Origin: Paraburkholderia adhaesiva
GTDB lineage: Bacteria > Pseudomonadota > Gammaproteobacteria > Burkholderiales > Burkholderiaceae
Reading direction: 5' to 3'
NCBI RefSeq assembly: GCF_021390575.1
Contig: NZ_JAJEJQ010000002.1
Location: 1,798,001-1,862,000 of the forward strand
DNA: 64,000 bases
Positions within the stretch are counted from its first letter, which is position 1, and each line of letters starts with the position of its first letter. Position numbers and translations under genes: made by a program. The notes beneath the pieces are model-generated. The model did not search any database. It was not told where the DNA came from and saw only the letters and a list, made by a program, of their open reading frames with translations. Shown piece after piece: positions 44,926 through 54,326 of the stretch.

Positions 44926-46197
44926 TCACGCCGCTTTTGCGGTCTCGCGCGGCTCCTCGCGTTCAAGCGAGCGCGTATCGCGCAAGCCCGGAAACAGCTT
45001 CATCCAGAGCAATGCGACAGCGATCGTGGCCACGCCGCCGATCAGCACCGCACGTTGCGCGCCCCACCATCCGGCGGTCAGGCCCGACTCGAACTCGCCG
45101 AGCTGGTTCGAGGTACCGATGAAAAGCGAGCTAACGGCGCTGACGCGCCCAAGCATCTCCTCCGGCGTGCGCAACTGCACGAGCGACAGCCGCACGACCA
45201 CGCTCACCACGTCCGAGGCGCCCAGCACCGCGAGCGCGATCAGCGAGACGACGAAGTTATGCGACAGCCCGAACGCGACGGTCGCGAGCCCGAACACGAT
45301 CACGCCGCCGAACATCGCGAGCCCAGGGCGCCGCCGCAGCGGGAAATGCGCGAGCCAGATCGAACCCGTGAGCGCACCCACCGCCGACGCCGAGCGCAGC
45401 AGCCCGAGCGCGACGGGACCGGCATGCAGGATGTCGCGCGCGAACACTGGCAGCAGCGCGGTCGCGCCGCCGAACAGAACAGCAAAGAGATCGAGCGATA
45501 GCGCGCCGAGAATCACAGGCTGCGAGCGGATGAAAGCGATGCCCGAAAACATGGATTCGAGTGTCACGGGTGCACGCGCGACGGGCTTCGTCTGAAGCGG
45601 AATCGCGCTCGTCAGCGCGGCGGCCGCGGCGAACGACAACGCACACGTGAGATACGCGGCACCCGCACCCACGCCGTAGAGCAGGCCGCCGAGCGCCGGA
45701 CCGACGATCTGCGCGGTCTGGTTCGCCGACGCGGACAACGCGGTCGCGTGGGGCAGTTGCACGCGCGGCACGACGCCCGGCAGGAGCGACGACAAGGCCG
45801 GCGACTCGAAGGCGCGCGCCGCGCCGATGCACGCTGCCAGCGCGTAGATCACCGGCGCGCCGAGCCATCCGCCGAACGTGCCGAACGCAAAGATCAGCGC
45901 GGCGACGCATTCGATCGCCTGGCACACGGCGACGATCCTGCGCCGGTCGTAGCGGTCCGCGACATGGCCGACGACGAGCGTGAGCAGAAACATCGGCACG
46001 AATTGCGCGAGGCCGACCAGGCCGAGGGCAAATGCGCTGTGCGTGAGCGCGTAGATGTGCCAGCCCATCGCCACGCCGAGCATCTGGAACGAAGCCGACG
46101 ACAGCACGCGCGCGCCCCAGAAGCGCTGGAAGCCGCGACTGCGCGCGAGACTGGGCGATGCGGCGGCATCCCCGGCTGGAGAGGGGGGAGTGTTCAT
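44926..46197 (-). CDS. MFS exporter, EntS/MFS_3-like
   Basis: 423 residues from the ATG at 46197; an upstream ATG at 46248 would add 17 residues with no ribosome site. Twelve membrane helices are expected. The start (FQRFWGARVLSSASFQMLGVAMGWHIY) and the loop motif GHVADRYDRRRIV identify the major facilitator superfamily; the EntS-like group exports siderophores and other metabolites. The C-terminal tail is charged (LREREEPRE-like). No biosynthetic genes are nearby, so the substrate is open. The 3' side carries the hexanucleotide repeat. Confidence 0.88.
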   Translation of the reverse strand: MNTPPSPAGDAAASPSLARSRGFQRFWGARVLSSASFQMLGVAMGWHIYALTHSAFALGLVGLAQFVPMFLLTLVVGHVADRYDRRRIVAVCQAIECVAALIFAFGTFGGWLGAPVIYALAACIGAARAFESPALSSLLPGVVPRVQLPHATALSASANQTAQIVGPALGGLLYGVGAGAAYLTCALSFAAAAALTSAIPLQTKPVARAPVTLESMFSGIAFIRSQPVILGALSLDLFAVLFGGATALLPVFARDILHAGPVALGLLRSASAVGALTGSIWLAHFPLRRRPGLAMFGGVIVFGLATVAFGLSHNFVVSLIALAVLGASDVVSVVVRLSLVQLRTPEEMLGRVSAVSSLFIGTSNQLGEFESGLTAGWWGAQRAVLIGGVATIAVALLWMKLFPGLRDTRSLEREEPRETAKAA

Positions 46198-46430
46198 GAA
46201 CTGCGGGAAAGGCGAAGGCCGGTTGCGCACAATCGTGCAGAACCGCACATTTTAGTGCAGACGACACACGGCCATGCGCGAAGCCCGTTGCGTACGCAAG
46301 GTCACGCACGCGCTGTGTTGAGTTGCGCCGCCGCGAAGCCAGGCCGCAAAGCCAGGCCGCGAACCAACACCTCGCACCGCCCGCGGACACAAGTCCGCGG
46401 ACGTCGGAGGGAATGGCGCGTTATGTGTCG

Positions 46431-46862
46431 TTACGCGTCGACACCGACAATCACGCTCGACGCCTTGAATAGCGCCGAAGCAGCTTTGCCCACCGCGAGG
46501 CCGAGGTTCCCGACGCTTTCGTTGGTCACGATCGCCGCGATCTTCGCACCGCCGCCCGTTGCCGCAATCACGACTTCGGCGTTGACGGCGCCCTTCGTGA
46601 CCGATTCGACCGTGCCCGCCACTACGTTGCGCGTGGACACTTTGGCCGCGTCTCCATCGACCATCACGATCACCGACGATGCCTTCACCAGCGCGAACGC
46701 CGGCTTGCCTGCCGCGAGACCCAGCGACGCAGCGCTACCGTGCGTGATGATCGCAACGATGTCGAGCCCGCTGTCCGTGCGCAGCGTGATTTCGTCGTTG
46801 ACGGCGCCGGCCTTCACAGCGCTGACCTGACCAGAAAAGTGATTCCGTGCACTTGTACGCAT
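46431..46862 (-). CDS. Molbindin-like protein with two Mop/TOBE domains
   Basis: 143 residues from the ATG at 46862 with AGGAAA seven bases upstream. Two TOBE/Mop units are visible (about 5-72 and 77-142). Each has the pattern SxRNxxxGxV...VNxEVxL (SARNHFSGQVSAVKAGAVND and STRNVVAGTVESVTKGAVNA) and ends in SSVIV. Such dimers of Mop domains store or buffer molybdate or tungstate in the cytoplasm. It is divergent from the WtpA-like binding protein gene, with a 28-bp inverted repeat between them. Confidence 0.9.
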   Translation of the reverse strand: MRTSARNHFSGQVSAVKAGAVNDEITLRTDSGLDIVAIITHGSAASLGLAAGKPAFALVKASSVIVMVDGDAAKVSTRNVVAGTVESVTKGAVNAEVVIAATGGGAKIAAIVTNESVGNLGLAVGKAASALFKASSVIVGVDA

Positions 46863-46999
46863 AGAGGTTTCCTGTGGCATGCCGTCGCTACGCACACACC
46901 GGTTATTGAGAAAACCCCAGTGTAACTGAGCGCGCGAGCCCTGGAACGTCACCACGAGCACAATTGGCCATTCGGACAATCCCATTGAGGGCCAAGTCC

Positions 47000-47027
47000 G
47001 GCGTAATATATCGCTCTTTATTACGCC
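47000..47027. promoter_or_regulatory. Candidate ModE-type operator
   Basis: GGCGTAATA (47000-47008) and TATTACGCC (47019-47027) form a perfect 9-bp inverted repeat with a 10-bp spacer, 14 bases before the start of the molybdate-binding protein gene and in the divergent promoter region. ModE operators are palindromes of the CGTTATAT-like type; this one differs in sequence but fits in position. Confidence 0.55.
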
Positions 47028-47041
47028 ACGGGAAAACAACA

Positions 47042-47926
47042 ATGATACGAAAGCTGATTGCCTCGGTTGCGGTGTTGTCCGGTGTGTTCGGAGCCAGCGC
47101 GAACGCCCTTGCCGCCGACGACACCGACGTCAACGTCCTGTACGCCGGTTCGCTCGTGAACCTGATGGAGAAGAGCGTCGGTCCGGCGTTCGAGAAGGAA
47201 ACGGGCCTGCATTTCAAGGGCTACGCCGCCGGTTCCAACAAGATCGCCAACGAGATCAAGGGCAAGCTTCGCCGTGGCGACGTATTCATCAGCGCGAGCC
47301 CGAAGGTCAACACGAGCCTCACGGGTGACGCGAACGGCAATCACGTCTCGTGGTACGTCAACTTCGCCGAATCGCCGCTGCTGATCGGCTACAACCCGAA
47401 GAGCCGCTTCGCCACCGCCTTCAAAACGAAGAAGTGGGACGAAGTGCTCCGCGAGCCGGGCCTACGTCTTGGGCGCACCGATCCGAAGCTCGATCCGAAA
47501 GGCGCGTTTACCGTCGAACTCATGACGAAGGCCGCCGAGGCTTATCACCAGCCGGATCTCGTCGAAAAGACGCTCGGTGCGCTGGACAATCCCCAGCAGG
47601 TCCTGCCTGAAGAGACGCTCGTCGGTCGCCTGCAGTCGGGCCAGCTCGACGCCGGCTTCTTCTACTCGACCGAAACGACCGACCTCAAGATCCCGTCGAT
47701 CCACCCCGCGCCCGAGTTGAAGATCAAGGCCAACTACACGCTCACGATCCTCAATGACGCCGCCAATCGAGCCGGCGCCACGCGCTTCGTCAACTTCCTG
47801 CTCAGCGCCGAAGGCCGCAAGCTGCTCGCCGAGCATGGCGTCGATGTGACGAAGCCGACGGTCCAGGGTAGCGTCGAGGCAATTCCGCCGTCGGTGCAGG
47901 CCGTGATCGACGCCGCGCAACAATAA
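47042..47926 (+). CDS. Molybdate/tungstate-binding protein, WtpA-like
   Basis: 294 residues from the ATG at 47042, giving a signal peptide cut after ANALA. The mature protein opens with DVNVLYAGSLVNLMEKSVGP, the AGSL motif of the WtpA/ModA III group rather than the classical ModA start, and carries the ISASPKV and LGRTDPKLDPKG signatures of oxyanion binding. The role is periplasmic capture of molybdate or tungstate for the fused ModBC protein encoded two bases downstream. Which oxyanion is preferred cannot be read from sequence. Confidence 0.88.
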   Translation: MIRKLIASVAVLSGVFGASANALAADDTDVNVLYAGSLVNLMEKSVGPAFEKETGLHFKGYAAGSNKIANEIKGKLRRGDVFISASPKVNTSLTGDANGNHVSWYVNFAESPLLIGYNPKSRFATAFKTKKWDEVLREPGLRLGRTDPKLDPKGAFTVELMTKAAEAYHQPDLVEKTLGALDNPQQVLPEETLVGRLQSGQLDAGFFYSTETTDLKIPSIHPAPELKIKANYTLTILNDAANRAGATRFVNFLLSAEGRKLLAEHGVDVTKPTVQGSVEAIPPSVQAVIDAAQQ

Positions 47927-47928
47927 CC

Positions 47929-49764
47929 GTGAAGCAGACCGCGGCACGGCCGCTTCTGTGGCTCGGCGCGCTGCTCGCGGTCTATCTCTGCGCGCCGTTC
48001 GCCGCCAGCATCCCGCAGATCGGCCAGGCCGACTGGGCGAACGTCGACTGGCGCGCGACGTGGTCCGCGGTGGCCGTGTCGGCGATGAGCGCGAGCGTCG
48101 CCACGCTCATCATCCTCGCGGGCGGCGTGCCGCTCGGCTATTGGCTCGCCCGCTCGCGCTCGCGCGCGGTCGCGCTGCTCGGCTTCGTCGTGCAACTGCC
48201 GCTCGCGCTGCCGCCGCTCACGAGCGGCGTGCTGCTGCTGTTTCTCGTCGGTCCGTATAGCGGCATCGGCCAGTTCTTCGACGGCAGGATCACCGACTCG
48301 TTCGCGGGGATCGTGCTCGCGCAAACCTTTGTCTCCGCACCGTTCCTGATCATCGCGGCGCGCTCCGCGTTCGCAGCCGTCGATCCCGTCTACGACGATG
48401 TCGCCGCCACGCTCGGCCATCACGCCCTCGCGCGCTTCTTTCGCGTCACGCTGCCCATCGTGTGGCCGGCCATTCGAGCCGGACTCGCACTCGCGTGGCT
48501 GCGCGCGTTCGGCGAGTTCGGCGCGACCGTGATGGTCGCCTATCACCCGTATTCGCTGCCGGTCTATACCTACGTCGTGTTCGGCGGCCAGGGGCTGCCC
48601 GCGATGATGCCGCTCCTGTTGCCGACGCTCGCCATCGCGATCGTCTGCGCCGTGCTCTCGGTCTATAGCCGCGGCGCGCGCGCCTCGCTCGCCGCGCCCA
48701 CCGAGAATGGCGACGAACCCGCGGGCTTCACACCCGCAGCACCAGTGCAGTCCGGCGAAGTCCTGCGTCTCGCCTTCGACGCGAAACGCAAGCTCGGCAC
48801 GTTCAGCCTCGACGTGGCGTGGCAACCGCGCACGCGTCGGCTCGCCATCATCGGGCCGTCCGGTTCGGGCAAGTCGCTCGCCCTGCGCATCATCGCGGGG
48901 CTCGAGCAGAACGACGCGGGATCGGTCACGCTCGGCGACGCCGATCTCGGCGCGCTGCCGCCCGAGCGTCGGCAGATCGGCTACATGCCGCAGGATTACG
49001 GCCTCTTTCCGCACATGACGGTCGCGCAGCAACTGGCGTTTCCAGTCGGCGCCGATGCCACCAACGCGCGCTACTGGCTCGCGCATCTCGGACTCGACAA
49101 GCTCACGGCGCGCCTGCCGCACGAGCTATCGTTTGGCCAGCGCCAGCGCGTCGCACTCGCGCGCGCACTCTCGCGACACAGCCAATTGCTGCTCTTCGAC
49201 GAACCGTTCGCGGCCCTCGACACGCCGCGCCGACGCCGTCTGCAGCAGTCGTTGCGCACACTGCAGCGTGAAATCGACGCGGTGACCGTCATCGTCACGC
49301 ACGACCCCGACGAAGCCGCACTGCTCGCGGACGAAGTGCTGGTCATCGAACAAGGCTGCGTCCTGCAGGCGGGACCCGTCGACGATGTGTTCCGGCGGCC
49401 GGCATCGCTACGCGTGGCCGAGTTGCTCGGATTGCGTAACGTTGGCATCGGCATCGTGAGCGCTGCGGGCGTTATCGAAACCGCGAGCGGCCTTCGCCTG
49501 CCGTTCGCCGACGCGCCGCTCGCCGCGGGCACGCGTGTGATGTGGCGCGTCGCGCCGCGCGCGCTGCGCGCGACGCCCGATGGCACGTGGACGGGCACGC
49601 TCGCGGGCCACGCGCTCAGGCATGGCGACCGCTACGTCACAATCGAGATCGGCGGCGAGACGTTCGATATCGCCAGCGAAGACGCGCCACACGCGGCCGG
49701 CGACGTGCAGCGCTTCTCGATCGAACGCGATGGCGTTTCAGCGTGGGCATCGTCGTGTGCCTAG
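47929..49764 (+). CDS. ModBC-like fusion: molybdate/tungstate ABC permease plus ATPase
   Basis: 611 residues from a GTG two bases after the binding-protein stop. The permease half (about 1-245) has five to six helices and the docking loop AATLGHHALARFFRVTLPIV. A linker (about 245-280) leads to the ATPase: Walker A GPSGSGKSL, Q-loop YMPQDYGLFPH, signature LSFGQRQRVALARAL (LSFGQ in place of LSGGQ), Walker B LLLFDEPFAALD, and a C-terminal TOBE-like extension (about 500-600). The fusion fixes a 1:1 permease:ATPase ratio. Confidence 0.9.
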   Translation: MKQTAARPLLWLGALLAVYLCAPFAASIPQIGQADWANVDWRATWSAVAVSAMSASVATLIILAGGVPLGYWLARSRSRAVALLGFVVQLPLALPPLTSGVLLLFLVGPYSGIGQFFDGRITDSFAGIVLAQTFVSAPFLIIAARSAFAAVDPVYDDVAATLGHHALARFFRVTLPIVWPAIRAGLALAWLRAFGEFGATVMVAYHPYSLPVYTYVVFGGQGLPAMMPLLLPTLAIAIVCAVLSVYSRGARASLAAPTENGDEPAGFTPAAPVQSGEVLRLAFDAKRKLGTFSLDVAWQPRTRRLAIIGPSGSGKSLALRIIAGLEQNDAGSVTLGDADLGALPPERRQIGYMPQDYGLFPHMTVAQQLAFPVGADATNARYWLAHLGLDKLTARLPHELSFGQRQRVALARALSRHSQLLLFDEPFAALDTPRRRRLQQSLRTLQREIDAVTVIVTHDPDEAALLADEVLVIEQGCVLQAGPVDDVFRRPASLRVAELLGLRNVGIGIVSAAGVIETASGLRLPFADAPLAAGTRVMWRVAPRALRATPDGTWTGTLAGHALRHGDRYVTIEIGGETFDIASEDAPHAAGDVQRFSIERDGVSAWASSCA

Positions 49765-49783
49765 CTGTACTCCTGATCGCGTG

Positions 49784-50114
49784 CTCCTGAAAAGGCTCAC
49801 CTTTCGCGTTCCCGGCTCGCGTTGAACCTTCAGCCTGAGCGTCATAGCGGCACCGCGCAAGCGGCTGGAACGCGTTTTCCGAGCGGCTCCCGAAAGTTCT
49901 CACCTTCGACCAGGACCGCACTCGCGCGCGACGAATCCCGTCTATTTGCGCGAATTTGTGCAAAATTTCCTTCGCCCAACCTGGGACTGCCAGGAAATTT
50001 TCCCGATGTGCGGCGGCGCGAGCATTCAGTGCGTCGGTGAAGCACTATCGGCTACCGGCCTCACGTGTGCTTCACACGAGGTCCGCGCCCTCACCGCTCC
50101 CGAAAACCCTCACC
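49784..50114 (+). repeat. Three copies of the 18-bp motif between convergent genes
   Basis: 49784-49801 (CTCCTGAA, N4 AAGG), 49887-49904 (AGTT) and 50097-50114 (AACC), plus orientation, 103 and 210 bp apart. The first is 19 bases after the ModBC stop and the last 22 bases from the stop of the convergent gene at 50137. An extra CTCACC without a left half lies at 50090-50095. Confidence 0.85.
49962..50001. other. Long imperfect hairpin between repeat copies
   Basis: AAAATTTCC (49962-49970) pairs with GGAAATTTT (49993-50001); inside, CCTGG (49980-49984) can pair with CCAGG (49990-49994), sharing two bases with the outer arm. It sits midway between the second and third repeat copies and could be a terminator-like or cruciform structure. 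Confidence 0.5.
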
Positions 50115-50136
50115 ATTCACCGAACTACGGCGCCAC

Positions 50137-51156
50137 TCAGATCACGAAGCGGCTGTCTTTGTCGAGCACAGAGGGCAGCGGCACGAGATCCGAGCGTGCG
50201 AAACGAACCAGCGAAAACGCCCGCTCGACGAGCGGACTCGCGGGTAGCTGTGCAAGCGGAAAGACAATTTCGCTACCATCTGGCGCCGCGCTCCCGTCGA
50301 TCACCACGTTCATCGCATTCAGCCGGTAGCGTTTCATCTCGACATTCGTGTGCCGTTCGGGATGACTCAGCACATCACAGATGACGTCGAGTTCGTGCGC
50401 GAGCGCATCGGTCTTCAGACCAAGCGCGCTGATATCGCGCTCGTTGGCCTCTATCGCGGCCTCCAGTTCAATGCGCTCAGCCGCATTCGACAAAGCGTGC
50501 TCGCCGAGCATCTTGTGCGTCCCCGCGCCGTGGCGTGTCAGCAGTTGCAGCCGCGTCTTCAATAACGCGCGCTCCTGCACGAGTGCATCGCGACGCGACT
50601 CGTCGGCGCTGATCTGCGCCAGGCCCTCCAGCGCAATCTGCTCGACGACGCGCTGCACGATCTGCACGCGCAGATCGGCTTCCGTTTCGCCGCAGACGCG
50701 CACCTGATGATCGTCGAAACTCAGCGTCGTGCGCACGACGTCCGCGTGAACCGTGTCGCCGACCTGTTCGACGCCGAACACGCGACGCTCGGTCATCGCC
50801 ATGCCGAGCACAGCAAAGGTCTCGCGCGCGAGCGAATGGTTTTCGAACCACGCATGCAGGTCTGGCGAACGGCTGAGAATGTGCGCGACCTCGTCGGCGG
50901 CTGCGAAGAAGGCGTGAATGTAGGGGTCGTCGAGCCAGGTTGACGCGCTCGCCTCGCGTGCCTGCGGCAGCTCGCTCACGAGGCGGCTCACGTGGTCGAT
51001 CGAGCGCGCCAGCGCTGGCGTGACGCGCTCCCGAAAGCCGTCCGCGAGCCTGAGCGACGGACTCAACACCAGTAGACGCTCGATCAACGCGCGGATCTGC
51101 GGCGTTTCCGGCACCGACTTCGGTCGCGTTCCGAATAGTCTGTCGAAGATGCCCAT
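50137..51156 (-). CDS. Unrecognised 339-residue protein flanked by repeat clusters
   Basis: Start at 51156 (MGIFDRLFGTRP) with GGAGT upstream. No signal peptide or membrane helix. An N-terminal helical part (ALIERLLVLSPSLRLADGFR) and a central region with a likely coiled coil (about 195-260: RDALVQERALLKTRLQLL, AAERIELEAAIEANERDI) precede a beta-rich C-terminus (RYRLNAMNVVIDGSA, then SEIVFPLAQLPAS). One Cys-Gly at VRVCGE. It is cytoplasmic and probably oligomeric. Family not recognised. Three repeat copies lie downstream and six upstream, more than around any other gene in the window. Confidence 0.7.
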   Translation of the reverse strand: MGIFDRLFGTRPKSVPETPQIRALIERLLVLSPSLRLADGFRERVTPALARSIDHVSRLVSELPQAREASASTWLDDPYIHAFFAAADEVAHILSRSPDLHAWFENHSLARETFAVLGMAMTERRVFGVEQVGDTVHADVVRTTLSFDDHQVRVCGETEADLRVQIVQRVVEQIALEGLAQISADESRRDALVQERALLKTRLQLLTRHGAGTHKMLGEHALSNAAERIELEAAIEANERDISALGLKTDALAHELDVICDVLSHPERHTNVEMKRYRLNAMNVVIDGSAAPDGSEIVFPLAQLPASPLVERAFSLVRFARSDLVPLPSVLDKDSRFVI

Positions 51157-51304
51157 ATCAGGACTCCGTTGCGGGCCGCGCGCGGGGCGTGGCCGGAATC
51201 GGGTGTCTCACGCGATCCGTAGAGGCGATCGCGGAGCACCCCTGCCGCATCGCAGGAGACAGCACTATAGCGCGAATTTTCGAGCGGCCAGATTCGGGGC
51301 GCAC

Positions 51305-51977
51305 ATCCCGAACAAGCTCACCATTCGGTGTGCGCGACAACGCTCGTCGGTGAAATTTTTGTGGCGTCGCGCATAACCGTTATTGATCAAAACGCGCGCT
51401 GGCACGTGCACAATTAACGCCCGTTCCCGCAGATTCTCACCTTCTGAGTTTGGTTTGACAGCCACCGAGGGAATAAAGATCGATTCATCGTGCAACTGCG
51501 CAACCTTTTACATTTGCACAAGCGTCTCCCGAAAGCGCTCACCATTGCGATCGCTATGCTCCCGAAAGCTCTCACCGTTCTTCGTGGCCGAAGGCTCTCC
51601 AGCCACTTTGATATGCATAACGAACTAAATAGCGCTCGAGCATCCTCACTGCGACGGCTCCGGTATAGCCGACCGGTGGTGATTCGTTATGACCCACCGC
51701 TCGCCATCACAGCGCCAGGTAACCGTCTACCGTGCGAGCACTGCTGGTCCGTCCTCGGCGTGCGCCATTCGATCGGGCATCTGATAGCCCGCACTCCCGG
51801 AAATACTCACCGATTGCCGGCCATCGCACGCCCTAGAGGCTCACCTGTCGGCCAGGGGCTCAGTGGGGTCCGCGCAATTGGCTTCTCGCGCTTTGCGAGG
51901 CGCCAGTTCGACCGCGCGAAGGTACAGGGCTATATCAATCCCTCGCCCTGCCCTGACAACTCCTGGAAATCCTCACC
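51305..51977 (+). repeat. Six-copy cluster of the 18-bp motif
   Basis: Copies at 51305 (ATCCCGAA, CAAG), 51424 (TTCCCGCA, GATT), 51526 (AGCG), 51559 (AGCT), 51794 (CTCCCGGA, AATA) and 51960 (CTCCTGGA, AATC), each 18 bp, all plus orientation, spaced 119, 102, 33, 235 and 166 bp. They fill the 1.1-kb gap (51157-52247) between the unknown gene at 50137 and nirK. Spacer sequences are unrelated to each other, and no convincing gene lies in the gap. Confidence 0.85.
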
Positions 51978-52247
51978 ATGCCGTTATGCAATCGACACCG
52001 GGGTTACAGAACCGATCACGGCCTACTGGATTCGCGTCCAGCATCCGATGACCGCATCGCGGCCAATCGCACACGAACACGAGCGAATTCTGGAGATCCA
52101 CGCAAACCGCCCACCGTCCCGTTCAGCGCCGCAAAAAGCAAGCGCTGCCGCGCGGCGTAACGAGGATGCCTCGATGCCGGGCGGCAGCAGAGTAGCGCTG
52201 GCCGTCGAGTGTGAAGGCGCTAAATCACCTTCGCAAGCGACACCCCA

Positions 52248-53300
52248 TCATTTCGCCGGTGCGGCAGCCGAATAAACGTCCGGCGCGGCGGGACCCTCCA
52301 CTTTGATCATCCCCAGCGCACCCTGATTGAAGGTACGGAAGATCGAATGGTCAACGAGGAGGAAAGTGCCCGGCACCACGGTGTTGAACTGGACGACCTT
52401 GGAGCCACCCGCCGGAATCAGCGTGGTCTGCACGCTTTCCTCATAGTGCTTATACGATCCGTCCCACACCTTGTCGAAAATCGCCCCGATTACGTGGAAG
52501 CTCGACACCAGATTCGGACCGCCGTTGCCCACGAACAGCCGGACCGTTTCGCCGACTTTCGCCTTCAGCGCGTTGTCGCCGGTGAGCGAGCCTTCGCGTC
52601 CATTGAACAGGACATAGGTCGGACGCTCGTCGACGGCCTTCTCGGGATCGAACGACTGCAAGCCCTTGTCGTGATACTTGCCGTTCGTGTAGAAGTCACC
52701 CTGCATGACGTAGTATTCGCGATCGACCTTCGGCAATCCTTCTGGCGGATCGACTTCGATCATCCCATACATACCATTGGCGATATGCATGCCCACCGGG
52801 GCAGCTGCGCAGTGATAGACGAAAAGACCCGCATTCAGCGCCTTGAACGTGAACGTAGCATCGTGCCCCGGCGACGCGAGTGTCAATGCTGCGCCCCCGC
52901 CCGGGCCAGTCACCGAGTGCAGATCGATGTTGTGCGGCATGTGCGAATTCGACGGATTCTTCAGATGGAGTTCCACCGTATCGCCCTGACGCACGCGGAT
53001 GAAACTACCCGGCACCGTGCCACCGAACGTCCAGAAGTCGTACGTGGCGCCATCTGCGATTTGCTGCTTCACCTCTTTGACTTCGAGATCGACGATGACT
53101 CGCGCAGGGTAGTCGCGCGTAATCGGCGGCGGCACATTCGGCGGACTGGTCAGCACGGCATGAATCGGGTCCCCCTGCGGCGGCCCGAAATCACCGGGCA
53201 CTGCGCCAACCGGCGCAGTCGCGGACATCGCAGCGAGCGGATACGCGAGGCTCGCCAGCAGACCGAGGCTAGCAAGTGCGGTACACAACCTTCCTGTCAT
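52248..53300 (-). CDS. nirK: Copper-containing nitrite reductase NirK
   Basis: 350 residues from the ATG at 53300 (AAGGAG upstream), with a Sec signal peptide (cut near AMSA). Two cupredoxin domains. Type 1 copper ligands His123, Cys164, His172 and Met177 (HCAAAPVGMHIANGM), type 2 ligands His128, His163 and His318, and catalytic Asp126 and His269 are all present. It reduces nitrite to nitric oxide in the periplasm, the defining step of denitrification. It is monocistronic on the minus strand; nirV and a Sco gene lie about 1 kb beyond its start on the other strand. Confidence 0.97.
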   Translation of the reverse strand: MTGRLCTALASLGLLASLAYPLAAMSATAPVGAVPGDFGPPQGDPIHAVLTSPPNVPPPITRDYPARVIVDLEVKEVKQQIADGATYDFWTFGGTVPGSFIRVRQGDTVELHLKNPSNSHMPHNIDLHSVTGPGGGAALTLASPGHDATFTFKALNAGLFVYHCAAAPVGMHIANGMYGMIEVDPPEGLPKVDREYYVMQGDFYTNGKYHDKGLQSFDPEKAVDERPTYVLFNGREGSLTGDNALKAKVGETVRLFVGNGGPNLVSSFHVIGAIFDKVWDGSYKHYEESVQTTLIPAGGSKVVQFNTVVPGTFLLVDHSIFRTFNQGALGMIKVEGPAAPDVYSAAAPAK

Positions 53301-54326
53301 CGTTATTCTCCTTACGGGTTCCCGCCGCCCGGCGACAAAGTTCATGCGCAATGCGCCGAAGCGGATAAAACTTGGTCTTCGCTAGTTAAAGGATATTTTT
53401 TCAACGCCAACCACTTCGCCTTCATTTCCAATGCATCACGTAGTGATATATTCCGCGTCACATTGGCACAGTTAGCCCTACCCATTAAATTCAACGAATG
53501 GGGCATACGCATCTAAAGCTCAAGAGCGCTTACAAAACAAAAACAAGATTGCCGCGCGAGACCGCTGCACGCCTTAACATGAATTAATTATCCAAACCCG
53601 GTTAATTGGCAGGTTGTCGCATGCAGACCGGACGACGCACTACACGTAAATCCAGTCCACCGAAATTTCTGGTGCTGATGTGCCGACATTTCGCGAGCTT
53701 GAGCGGCGCAGCATCATTGATCGGAAACGTTTTCGGTACGGTCAGGAAAGGTGATCGGACAATCGCTCGTGTGATTCTCAGCACAGGGTGTCCGAATTGT
53801 TTCGATTTGCCACGTGCGGCAGTTTTTCGCGGCGTGCGTCTCTATCCACACGATCTTCTGTGATCCTCAAGGCCTTTGAAAAATACACAGCGTAGCTCGC
53901 TGATCGCTCGAGACAATCCCGCCTAACACCTCCCAGCCGGTCTGAATTCACTTCACCGCATATAAAGTCTTCCTCGCGATTTCGGTGATGTTCTTTCGTG
54001 TCGGAGGGAAATCTCGCTTCATTCTCCGCGTCTTTTTGGCACGACACAGTTAGGCATGTGCAACACAACGCACAACACTTTGCGTAGCGATCACCTGAAT
54101 AAACATCGAACACACGACGCTAATTTCTGAAGAGATGTTAAGCATTCCAACCATCTCCCTTGACGCGGCGTATGCGTCCTCCGAGAGTGTTATCGATCAT
54201 TCGCACTGTGATGGAATCCATGCGGGCCCAAAACGGCCAGACGCACGCGGGCGGATGACAACACTGCTGCACTTCGGCGCAGCAACGCAGTGATTCGTTG
54301 TCTTTGAGTTTTCGTTCGGAGGAAGC
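53301..54326. other. 1-kb divergent spacer between nirK and nirV
   Basis: AT-rich in 53380-53600. It holds the nirK promoter and a palindrome at 53435, and the nirV promoter region nearer 54327. Frames such as 53606-53863 (plus) and 53778-54113 (minus) lack good starts and look non-coding. Decayed genes cannot be excluded. Confidence 0.5.
53435..53447. promoter_or_regulatory. Palindrome upstream of nirK
   Basis: ATCAC-GTA-GTGAT, perfect 5-bp arms, 135 bp before the nirK start, in an AT-rich stretch. It is not a consensus FNR/DNR box (TTGAT-N4-ATCAA) but could bind a regulator such as the Crp/Fnr or Rrf2 protein encoded nearby. Confidence 0.35.

Noticed and set aside
51490..52275. A 261-codon frame across the motif array
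   Set aside because: The product is low-quality, crosses several motif copies and overlaps the 3' end of nirK antisense; no ribosome binding site.
53606..53863. 85-codon plus-strand frame in the nirK-nirV spacer
   Set aside because: No ribosome binding site, mixed composition and an overlapping frame on the other strand; may be chance or decayed.
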